Shown: positions 58,164 through 64,000 of the stretch, piece after piece
Position numbering within the stretch: the stretch's first letter is position 1
Layout: each line of letters starts with the position of its first letter
Origin: Janthinobacterium agaricidamnosum NBRC 102515 = DSM 9628
Lineage (GTDB): Bacteria > Pseudomonadota > Gammaproteobacteria > Burkholderiales > Burkholderiaceae_D
Length of the DNA stretch: 64,000 nt
Direction: 5' to 3'
Assembly (NCBI RefSeq): GCF_000723165.1
Contig: NZ_HG322949.1
Location: 2,690,884 to 2,754,883, forward strand
The notes under the pieces: generated by a model
The model's input: the letters and a program-made list of their open reading frames with translations, nothing else
Told to the model about the DNA's origin: nothing
Database searches by the model: none
Position numbers and translations under genes: made by a program

Positions 58164-58504
58164 CAAAAAAGTGACGGAAACTACTTTGGGGTATGTGGAC
58201 TTTTAAAGATAGACGGCGGTGGGAAGACGCTTACGCTTGAGCGAGCAAAAGCTCAAGTTCACGAACCTGTTCCTTCACCGGCGCCATCTGGTCGTTCGCC
58301 TCTCTCAACTGCCCGGCGAGCACTTCCACTTCGGCAATTTTACTGGCAAGTTGCCGCTCTGTGTCGGAAGCGTTTACCTGCAGCGATTGCAGCATGTCGA
58401 TTTTCTGCTCCAGCTTGCGATTTTGCGTGATTTGCTCGTACAGGCCCTGTTTTGTATGGGACAGTTCCGCCACGCGAGTGAACATGGCCGGGTTCCCAGC
58501 CACG

Positions 58505-58645
58505 TGTGGACAAACAATAAAGTTTGACAGAAGCACTCCTGTGAGGAGATCAATTACAACACGCTCCGTATGCAAATAAAGTTCGACACAAACGCCAGCT
58601 GAAGCACCTGCAACCCTCGATTGCAACAATAAAGTTTGACACAAC
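58505..58645 (+). repeat. left-end repeats of the PIN mini-transposon (three dispersed sites)
   Basis: Copies of ACAATAAAGTTTGACACAA (some with changes) lie at 58513-58529, 58573-58590 and 58625-58643, in direct orientation and about 52-61 bp apart. The first is joined to the tip TGTGGACAA. Confidence 0.82.
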
Positions 58646-58674
58646 CTACGGTTTTCGCTGGACCTACGCAACTT

Positions 58675-59841
58675 CTATCTGCAATCGTCGTCATAATTGT
58701 CGGGATTATTCATCCAGTCAGGTTCAATATCGTTGAAGTACATGCCCTGTGTTACGGGCAGCAATTCGACACTATCTAGTGTCAACCCATCTGCATCGAT
58801 CTGAACCGTCACTAGCGCCTCAAATCTAATATCAACGTCTTCATGGATCGTGGTGCTGCCCATAGCAACATAGTCGCGATCAATGCTGTCAAATTTTTCG
58901 AAGCTAAAGTGTGCGTCAATTTGCAAGAAAGCGGTTCCGCTAACTTTAATCACTGCCTGCCCGTCGTCATGGGATATCGTATCTAGCGTGGCGCCGGTTG
59001 CATCGGGAATGTCGAGGCTGATATCGTCAACTGTTAGCTCAACGCCATCCTCTTCCACTGAGAACTGGGAATTGGCTTCGATACGAAATTCAAACTTGTC
59101 TACCTGATCTCGGATAGCTTCGAGTACGGCTACATGAAGCTGGATAGCGTCTCCGGTCACAAACAGTGTAGCCAGGCGTACTGCAGGCTCACGGGCCACT
59201 CCCAACCCTTGAACGGTCGAGAGCGCATCGGCGAGATCGTCGATAACAACGAGACGCTTTGATTGCGCACCGTATCGATGCCAATCTTTGTCATGCGCGA
59301 CAACCAGAATTTGCGTGTTGCGGTCCTCCGCCCAGCCTTCGAGGGTCGCCAGCGCTACTGCATCCGGGAATTCTTGTTTCTTCTCGCCGGTTTCTGCGAA
59401 CGGTGGCTCACCTGCCTCGTATCGCCGCATAATCTCACCTATGGAAGCAAATTCGTCCTCGTGAAGAATCTCCGCGCCTACACGCTGCGCCCAGTCGTCA
59501 AAGCGCTTGCGGGCCCGCGTATCATCATCGGACACTGCGAGATTGATTAGCTCGGTCAATGCTTCCTGATGCTTCGAACTCAACGCTCGATGCTTGGCGG
59601 TATGGGCCAGCGCAATGCGCAAAGACTTTGTTGCGTCCGTTGCATTTTTTGCGAGATGCCGTTTCACCTCGTTAGCCACGGTGTTCGTTACGACAAGTTC
59701 AAAATCGCTTTCACGAAATTGCTCCAGCTGTGCCAGCAGCCCGCTTTCCAGCGCGAGGCTGTTACGTTCGAAGATGGATGTATCGATTGTCAACGCGGTG
59801 ATCTCACCGGCGAGGATCTGATTATTGATTTTCTCGTCCAT
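58675..59841 (-). CDS. PIN-domain protein (DUF4935-like)
   Basis: This 388-aa protein has a PIN nuclease fold in residues about 10-200: ALTIDTSIFE (first Asp), TNTVANEVKRHL, FPDAVALATLEGWAED (acidic centre), then ILVVAHDKDWHRYG (last acidic residue). This layout fits the DUF4935 type. The C-terminal half is acidic and strand-rich, and not recognised. I took the start at 59841; in-frame ATGs at 59910 and a further upstream codon would run into the transposon end repeats. As sole cargo of a mobile element it is likely a defence or toxin RNase with no visible antitoxin. Confidence 0.78.
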   Translation of the reverse strand: MDEKINNQILAGEITALTIDTSIFERNSLALESGLLAQLEQFRESDFELVVTNTVANEVKRHLAKNATDATKSLRIALAHTAKHRALSSKHQEALTELINLAVSDDDTRARKRFDDWAQRVGAEILHEDEFASIGEIMRRYEAGEPPFAETGEKKQEFPDAVALATLEGWAEDRNTQILVVAHDKDWHRYGAQSKRLVVIDDLADALSTVQGLGVAREPAVRLATLFVTGDAIQLHVAVLEAIRDQVDKFEFRIEANSQFSVEEDGVELTVDDISLDIPDATGATLDTISHDDGQAVIKVSGTAFLQIDAHFSFEKFDSIDRDYVAMGSTTIHEDVDIRFEALVTVQIDADGLTLDSVELLPVTQGMYFNDIEPDWMNNPDNYDDDCR

Positions 59842-59925
59842 GAACGTTTGTGTATTTATCCTATCGTTTTTCGAGTACTTATGAATGGCAGTAGAAGTTC
59901 CTATGAGCATGTCCGTCCCAGGCTC

Positions 59926-59993
59926 TTGTGTCAAACATTATTGTTTTGTGTCAAACTTTATTGTTTTATGTTCAACTTTATTGTTCATCCACA
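59926..59993 (-). repeat. right-end repeats of the PIN mini-transposon (three packed sites)
   Basis: Read on the minus strand from the tip TGTGGATGA: ACAATAAAGTTGAACAT, ACAATAAAGTTTGACACAA and ACAATAATGTTTGACACAA, starting exactly 20 bp apart. They are in inverse orientation to the left repeats. Confidence 0.85.
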
Positions 59994-60056
59994 CCACGTA
60001 CTTGATGATCCAATTCTTTTGAGTAGCCACGGTATTTCCCCATGTATTGTGAACCG

Positions 60057-60413
60057 TCAGTTCGTCGTATTAATTGCAACCCATTTATGCCCCCATTCCT
60101 TCACAGTTTTTCGGGAGCGACTTTGAACTAATGGGAAGTAACGAATCTGGTACTTGCAACCATTGTGGCTAACGACGGACTTTGCGGCAGCATTTGGGTA
60201 TAATCCGTCAAGTTCATCATTAAGTTTTTCTTCCTCTGTCTTCTCAATTATTCCTGAGAGCTTGAGAAGCTCAGTAATTCGCCTAACCTTGGACCCCGCA
60301 TCCCGCCGTTGCGCCGCGTACTTGTTCGGATTGTTACTGCTGTCGTTTGCGAACGCATCGTTCCAGCGCTCAAGTTCATCTTTTGCTTTGGCAAGGTCAT
60401 CCAATGTGTACAT
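60057..60413 (-). CDS. hypothetical protein (118 aa) in the NYN operon
   Basis: The protein begins MYTLDDLAKAKDELERWND and has a helical first half (KYAAQRRDAGSKVRRITELL). A basic, strand-rich C-terminus follows (KYQIRYFPLVQSRSRKTVKEWGHKWVAIN). I chose the start at 60413, after AAGGAAACAAGGG; a GTG six codons upstream is within that purine-rich stretch. It lies 14 bp downstream of the transglutaminase-like gene and 26 bp upstream of the disrupted coiled-coil gene. Family not recognised. Confidence 0.7.
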   Translation of the reverse strand: MYTLDDLAKAKDELERWNDAFANDSSNNPNKYAAQRRDAGSKVRRITELLKLSGIIEKTEEEKLNDELDGLYPNAAAKSVVSHNGCKYQIRYFPLVQSRSRKTVKEWGHKWVAINTTN

Positions 60414-60427
60414 AGCCCTTGTTTCCT

Positions 60428-60814
60428 TCACGTGGTTCGGTCAGCAATCATCATAGCGCTAACGTTTTCGATAATGACTTTTGCAACCTTTGATTTGAGG
60501 TGGGATACTCCAATGTTGATACGGGCCAAATACGGAAAAGGCCGCCCCAATTCAGAGTATTGTTCAGCTGTAGGGTCAATGATTTCGCCAGCGGCATTCT
60601 CCAGCCAGTAGTGTTTTATTCCAAGTTCATCGACCGCCTTACGTACTTTGTATCCTTCAGCCTTCCCGCCCAGCAGGTTGTACATCGCAATGGTCGCATG
60701 GTGACAGTGGCCGCAATACTCACTATCTACTACCCCACGATATTCGACGGGAACGTATTCTGCTTTCAGCTGACTTCGAACCAGGTCGAAGACACGTTGT
60801 TCAGATGGATTCAT
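60428..60814 (-). CDS. transglutaminase/papain-like cysteine protein (inferred)
   Basis: This 128-aa protein has a Cys-His-Asp arrangement suggestive of a papain or transglutaminase-like fold: EYCGHCHHATIAMYNLLGG (Cys), LGIKHYWLENAAG (His) and EIIDPTAEQYSELGRPFPY (Asp). The residues and their spacing are what I see; the enzyme class is inference. It lies 6 bp after the NYN gene and 14 bp before the 118-aa gene, so the three form one operon. It could amidate, cross-link or cleave a protein partner. Confidence 0.65.
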   Translation of the reverse strand: MNPSEQRVFDLVRSQLKAEYVPVEYRGVVDSEYCGHCHHATIAMYNLLGGKAEGYKVRKAVDELGIKHYWLENAAGEIIDPTAEQYSELGRPFPYLARINIGVSHLKSKVAKVIIENVSAMMIADRTT

Positions 60815-60820
60815 GTTTTC

Positions 60821-61366
60821 CTATGGCCGGCTCATGAATTGGAGGAACGGATTTAGACTCGTGAATTTGCTGCAAGCAGCCTTCAGCTCGGGAGCTGCAT
60901 TATCCCAAAAAACCACGTGTACCACGTAGCCTTCCTGGACTAGATCTTCAACGACAGGACAGAAGTCTTTATCACCGGCGACAAGCGTAATCTCATCCAA
61001 ACCCTTGCGAATTTTTCCGGAGTAAGCATCCTTGGTAATCTGATGTGCGATTGCGACATCTACCTTTTTCTCTTTACCGGCGAAATTCTTATCAAAAGTT
61101 TTAACATCGAAACCTTTGCGACCAACCATAGTCCAGAATGTATCGCTCGGCGGTGGAGACCCCCATAGTTTAGCTCCGCCAATTTCAGCCTTGTCACCAC
61201 AAGCGAATTCGTGCAGATGCCCGTAGTCGAGGTTCCAGTCACGATCTACAACTTGGTTGTTCATCGCCTCCACGTAATTCTCAGCACCAGAGAGCTTCTT
61301 TGCTACAGCAGATGCACGGCAGCCTTCGGCATACACGTTGGAATTATCCACGTATGTGAAATTCAT
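60821..61366 (-). CDS. NYN-domain (PIN-like) nuclease protein
   Basis: This 181-aa NYN domain of the LabA/DUF88 kind has FTYVDNSNVY (first Asp and Asn), KKVDVAIAHQITKDAY (second acidic cluster) and ITLVAGDKDFCPVVEDLVQEG (third). These residues bind metal in RNases of this fold. It is the first gene of the minus-strand operon with the transglutaminase-like gene. NYN proteins process RNA or act in conflict systems; the target is unknown. Confidence 0.85.
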   Translation of the reverse strand: MNFTYVDNSNVYAEGCRASAVAKKLSGAENYVEAMNNQVVDRDWNLDYGHLHEFACGDKAEIGGAKLWGSPPPSDTFWTMVGRKGFDVKTFDKNFAGKEKKVDVAIAHQITKDAYSGKIRKGLDEITLVAGDKDFCPVVEDLVQEGYVVHVVFWDNAAPELKAACSKFTSLNPFLQFMSRP

Positions 61367-61542
61367 CTAAGTTCTTTCCAAAAAATCCGGCAACTGCCGG
61401 GTGCGTTGCGCCAGGTGGCACGTTTTCCTAGTTATACTTTAGTCGCCTGGCAAACCACTATTACAGTACCAGTAGTACTTTCGCGTGGTGCCTTCAATCG
61501 TAGATTGATAGGTGAAGGTCGCACGCTTACTTTGAAGTCTGG

Positions 61543-61743
61543 CTATTCCTTGAATTTCGCTATTCGATCATGAATCAGGTTGTTAACTTGATCGCCCGTC
61601 ACCCCAATTTGAACCATCCGTACTTGCTCTGCTCGCATCCGTCCGATTAATGCCTCACGTTTTGGATCGTGCAGGGTCATCCTACGAAGTTGGTTGTGCA
61701 ATTCAAAAAGGGGCCTTAAGCGTTTGTCGTGTAATACCATCAT
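61543..61743 (-). CDS. small hypothetical protein (66 aa)
   Basis: The protein begins MMVLHDKRLRPLFELHNQ and is basic and helical (REALIGRMRAEQVRMVQIG), ending IHDRIAKFKE. Upstream codons extend to a TTG at 61782, but the ATG pair at 61743 is more likely. The ribosome-binding site is weak. It lies upstream of the NYN gene on the same strand and just left of the IS5 copy. It may be a real small regulator or a shortened gene. Confidence 0.4.
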   Translation of the reverse strand: MMVLHDKRLRPLFELHNQLRRMTLHDPKREALIGRMRAEQVRMVQIGVTGDQVNNLIHDRIAKFKE

Positions 61744-61897
61744 CCCGAATTTTTTCCTAGCAAGCACTGACGAGAGATGCAATTGTGCATCTGGAATTGC
61801 ACAGGTATGTCCGGTTGCCAGCTTTACAAGCCCATCCCCTTACTTTATTTTCAATGGTTTTCCGTATTCGTCAGGTTGCTTCTATGTAGTGGTTTAA

Positions 61898-63147
61898 GGG
61901 CACCTCGAAAAACCTTGGCTGACATAGCAGCAGGTCGGTAGAATTCTGACATCGAACGAAGCCCAAGAGTTGCGTGATGATGAAGCCCCGAATCAGCCTG
62001 TTTGCCGAGCAAGAGCGCGAAGAGCGCCGGTCGAAGATCGGCGATCCTTTGGTCGGCTTGGCCGAGCATGTGGACTTCGAGGCGCTGGCAGCACGGATCG
62101 ATACAGCTGCACCGCGGCCATCACGCGCCAAAGGCGGCCGGCCGCCATATCCGACGATCTTGATGATCAAGATCCTAGTGCTGCAACAGCTCTACAATCT
62201 GGCTGATGATGCGCTGGAGTATCAGTTACTGGACCGCCGCAACTTCCTGCGCTTCCTCGATCTGACCGAGAGCAGCAGCATCCCAGACGCGAAGACGATC
62301 TGGCTGTTTCGTGACCGCCTTGCCTAGGCCGGCGTCGGTAATCAGGTATTTGAGCAAGTCCAGCAGCAACTGCTGTCGCAAGGTTATCTAGCGCGCTGCG
62401 GCCAGATCGTTGATGCCTCGCTGGTGCAGGAGCCGATTCAGCGCAACAAACGAGAAGAGGCCGATACCGTCAAGGCAGGAACGATGCCGCTGGAGTGGAA
62501 GGCACACAAGCGCGCCCAGAAGGACGTCGATGCGAAGTGGACGAAGAAGCACGGCAAGAGCCACTTCGGCTACAAGCTGCATGCCAGCGTGGACAAGCGT
62601 TGCAAGCTGATCCGAAAGATCGCCGTCACGCACGCTGCGGTAGCCGACACGAATGTCTTTGAAGAGCTGCTCGACCCAAGCAACACCAGCCGTGATGTGT
62701 ACGCTGACCGGGGTTATCCCAGCATCGGGCGTGAGGCCAGATTGAAACAGGCTGGTTGGCGCGTGCATATTCAGCGCCGGGGGCATGCCACGAAAGGCAT
62801 TTCAGAAACGCAGAAGCAGCGCAACCGCGCGATCGCCACGCCACGCGCCCGGGTTGAACACGTATTCGGGGCGCTGACCCAGATGGGCGGCAAGCTGGTG
62901 CGATGCCTGGGCATCGTGCGCGCCACATTTGCTTTGCAGCTGAAAGCAGCCAGTTACAACCTCAAGCGCCTCGTTTTCCTGAAAGAGCGCGGCCTGGCAC
63001 CGCTCTAAACCGCGAAGCTAGCGGCCTACGGCCGCCTTCTTGAATGTCCCTGCACTTTATTGTATTCAATGCTGCATCGGCGCCACGACAATCAGCAGCA
63101 TAGCGGTTGACGTGGCTGCGCGAAAAGCGAGTTATTCGAGGTGCCCC
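61898..63147. mobile_element. IS5-family insertion sequence (inactive copy)
   Basis: This 1250-bp element has ends GGGCACCTCGAA (left) and the inverse of GGGGCACCTCGAA (right). The direct repeat TAA flanks it (61895-61897 and 63148-63150). Its single transposase gene has an in-frame stop. On the right it abuts the tip of an IS3-family remnant. Confidence 0.88.
61977..63008 (+). pseudogene. IS5-family transposase with premature amber codon
   Basis: The frame starts MMKPRISLFAEQEREER, with the IS5 N-terminal domain (GGRPPYPTILMIKILVLQQLY), and breaks at TAG 62325-62327 after WLFRDRLA. The same frame continues at once with GAGVGNQVFEQVQQQLL and the DDE half (IVDASLVQEPIQ, DRGYPS, RVEHVFGAL), ending ERGLAPL. 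The usual residue after DRLA is Gln, so CAG to TAG is the likely change. The full protein would have 343 aa. Confidence 0.92.
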
Positions 63148-63150
63148 TAA

Positions 63151-63270
63151 TGTACCTGGACACCAATTTAGGCGAGAATGCTCGCCATGGAGAGGTGTTT
63201 GATGAGCAAGCAAAGACGTACATTTTCCCCTGAGTTCAAACAGCAGACGGCACGCCTGATGGCCTTTTAA
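63151..63270 (+). pseudogene. left end of an IS3-family element (orfA fragment)
   Basis: TGTACCTGGACACC at the tip is followed by an ATG at 63202 after GAGAGG and the start of an IS3-type OrfA (SKQRRTFSPEFKQQTARLMAF). The similarity stops there with TAA at 63270. The rest of the element is missing. Confidence 0.7.
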
Positions 63271-63272
63271 TC

Positions 63273-63899
63273 TCACCGAAGCTGCCTTGCTCGGACTGGA
63301 GCAAGCAAATGCAAATCATCGATCGTGGGGAACGCGGTTGCTCCTTCCCACCATAGTTGTTCATTCTCATCCTCCACAATTTCGCTCCACTGTATCAACG
63401 AGGCGCCCTCTGAGCTTTCAGCGTATTTTAATGAGCGCAGAGGCTTGTTTACCGAATTCAAGATTCGAAGGTACCAAGTGGCGTACATTGCTAGGAATGA
63501 GATGAACCACCCTATGCGAGGCGTCCTGTCTTGATGAAGCCCTAGGTCAATCGCGGGTTCGTCGCGGAGCGTCGTTAGATATGGTGTCCACGGGCCACCC
63601 GCCCAAGCTCGATCTTCAAGCTGTTGTCTCATGCATAGGAAAGCCAGCAACCGTGGCTTGAAATCCCTGATCTGATCACAATCGGAGATTAGAGCCGCAT
63701 TAAATTGCATTTCGCTCCACCCTTCCCGCTCGCAAATCCAGCGCTGTAGACGGCGTAGAACACACCGATATACAGCTGACGGTGTGCGTACCCGATCTTG
63801 CCAATCCCGCCTGTATTTTGGCCAAAGAACTCTAGGAATTACCTCCGTAGCAATGCGAATGCGCCAAGGTAAGATGGTGATGGATGTGACACTTGGCAT
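63273..63899 (-). CDS. hypothetical protein (208 aa)
   Basis: The protein starts near MPSVTSITILPWRIRIATEV and is rich in Arg and Trp (WPKYRRDWQDRVRT, CVLRRLQRWICEREGWSE). A hydrophobic helix (IGWFISFLAMYATWYL) lies in the second half. It ends LLAPVRARQLR next to an IS3 remnant, so the C-terminus may be altered. Family not recognised. The 100 bases right of it, to the window edge, show nothing I can support. Confidence 0.5.
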   Translation of the reverse strand: MPSVTSITILPWRIRIATEVIPRVLWPKYRRDWQDRVRTPSAVYRCVLRRLQRWICEREGWSEMQFNAALISDCDQIRDFKPRLLAFLCMRQQLEDRAWAGGPWTPYLTTLRDEPAIDLGLHQDRTPRIGWFISFLAMYATWYLRILNSVNKPLRSLKYAESSEGASLIQWSEIVEDENEQLWWEGATAFPTIDDLHLLAPVRARQLR

Positions 63900-64000
63900 A
63901 TCAAAGCAGTCAGGAGGTGGGATCTGCAGTAGCGTTAGGCCGCGATGTTCGTTTGCTGGCCGGATTGACCCTCTCAGTTTGACCCTCCCTCCAAGTCCTT

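Larger units (their letters stand above)
55785..58234. mobile_element. IS66-family insertion sequence
   Basis: The element is 2450 bp long. Ends: GTAAGCGTAAAGCCAGCGCC (left) and the inverse of GTAAGCGTCTTCCCACCGCC (right). The 8-bp direct repeat GCTTGAGC flanks it at 55777-55784 and 58235-58242, as expected for IS66. It carries tnpA, tnpB and tnpC on the minus strand, all apparently intact, and interrupts the coiled-coil gene. Confidence 0.95.
58505..59993. mobile_element. Tn7-like mini-transposon carrying one PIN-domain gene
   Basis: This 1489-bp element has ends TGTGGACAAACAATAAAG (left) and the inverse of TGTGGATGAACAATAAAG (right). It is flanked by the 5-bp direct repeat CCACG at 58500-58504 and 59994-59998. 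Three dispersed left repeats and three right repeats at a 20-bp period copy the layout of the 7.1-kb element, in the same orientation relative to its cargo. The only gene is the PIN-domain gene. It carries no transposase, so it must be moved in trans. It interrupts the coiled-coil gene in frame. Confidence 0.88.
55677..60030 (-). pseudogene. coiled-coil protein gene split by IS66 and by the PIN transposon
   Basis: Joining 60030-59994, 58504-58235 and 55784-55677, minus the duplicated CCACG and GCTTGAGC copies, gives one frame of 133 codons. It starts at a GTG after GGGGA (ATQKNWIIKYVAGNPAMF) and continues through a long coiled coil (YEQITQNRKLEQKIDMLQSL ... LELLLAQANAKLQVQEQIG), ending SRVGD. 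Both insertions fall cleanly in frame, which proves a single ancestral gene. It resembles the tails of KfrA-like proteins. It follows the 124-aa gene by 26 bp. Confidence 0.75.

Noticed and set aside
36192..59993. A single giant Tn7-like element from the first left end to the last right end
   Set aside because: The 5-bp duplications pair as ATTGT/ATTGT and CCACG/CCACG, which defines two separate elements.
58505..59993. The repeated TTTGACACAA motifs as a CRISPR array
   Set aside because: Only three copies per end, inverted between ends, with unequal spacing on the left and a gene between; target duplications show transposon ends.

Overview
The window looks like chromosome of a GC-rich betaproteobacterium, most likely an Oxalobacteraceae member (Janthinobacterium/Duganella/Massilia type). 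This is an inference from gene content and codon style; no rRNA or marker gene pins the genus. Positions 1 to about 34.2 kb are ordinary, densely packed, GC-rich chromosome. From about 34.4 kb to the end, base composition drops and becomes patchy. That part is an accessory island full of insertion sequences, gene remnants and defence-type genes. I saw no rRNA, tRNA or CRISPR array.

Core part (1-34.2 kb): two small proteins; outer-membrane phospholipase A (pldA); a stand-alone elongation factor G; an ankyrin-like, effector-like protein of unknown function; an SRPBCC protein and an esterase. A signalling block follows: a GAF-PAS hybrid histidine kinase converges on an operon of a CHASE3 hybrid kinase, CheR methyltransferase and REC-histidine kinase. 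Next come a Cu/Ag efflux operon (small Cys/His protein, cusC, cusB, cusA) with a visible sigma70 promoter, an Hsp20 gene behind a perfect FNR/Anr box, and a penicillin-acylase-family protein. A minus-strand cluster encodes a GlxA-type regulator, tautomerase, flavodoxin-like protein, exported crotonase-fold protein and NTF2-like protein. A large discoidin/di-haem lipoprotein closes this part.

Accessory part (34.4-64 kb): the main discovery is two transposons with the same Tn7-like ends and no transposase of their own. The first spans 36192-43311 (7120 bp, 5-bp duplication ATTGT). It carries a two-gene system: a 1618-aa STAND-like NTPase with an N-terminal nuclease-like domain, translationally coupled to a 476-aa PD-(D/E)xK nuclease with a Cys/His-rich tail. 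The second spans 58505-59993 (1489 bp, 5-bp duplication CCACG) and carries one PIN-domain protein. Both have about three spaced end repeats on the left and tightly packed 20-bp-period repeats on the right, the asymmetry known from Tn7. They are probably mobilised in trans.

Between and around them lie a KfrA/TnpT-like gene (frameshifted by an extra TA) coupled to a tyrosine recombinase with a loxP-like site upstream; a 494-aa glyoxalase-related protein; and a minus-strand run of genes. After four nested or separate insertions are removed, that run reads: NYN nuclease-like, transglutaminase-like, 124-aa protein, coiled-coil protein, DUF2026 protein, small protein, CHAT caspase-like protease, HEPN protein, OLD-family nuclease. 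The CHAT-HEPN pair overlaps by ATGA and is a good candidate for a little-described defence module. IS3 (itself hit by IS30), IS66 and IS5 copies have target duplications that can be read directly.
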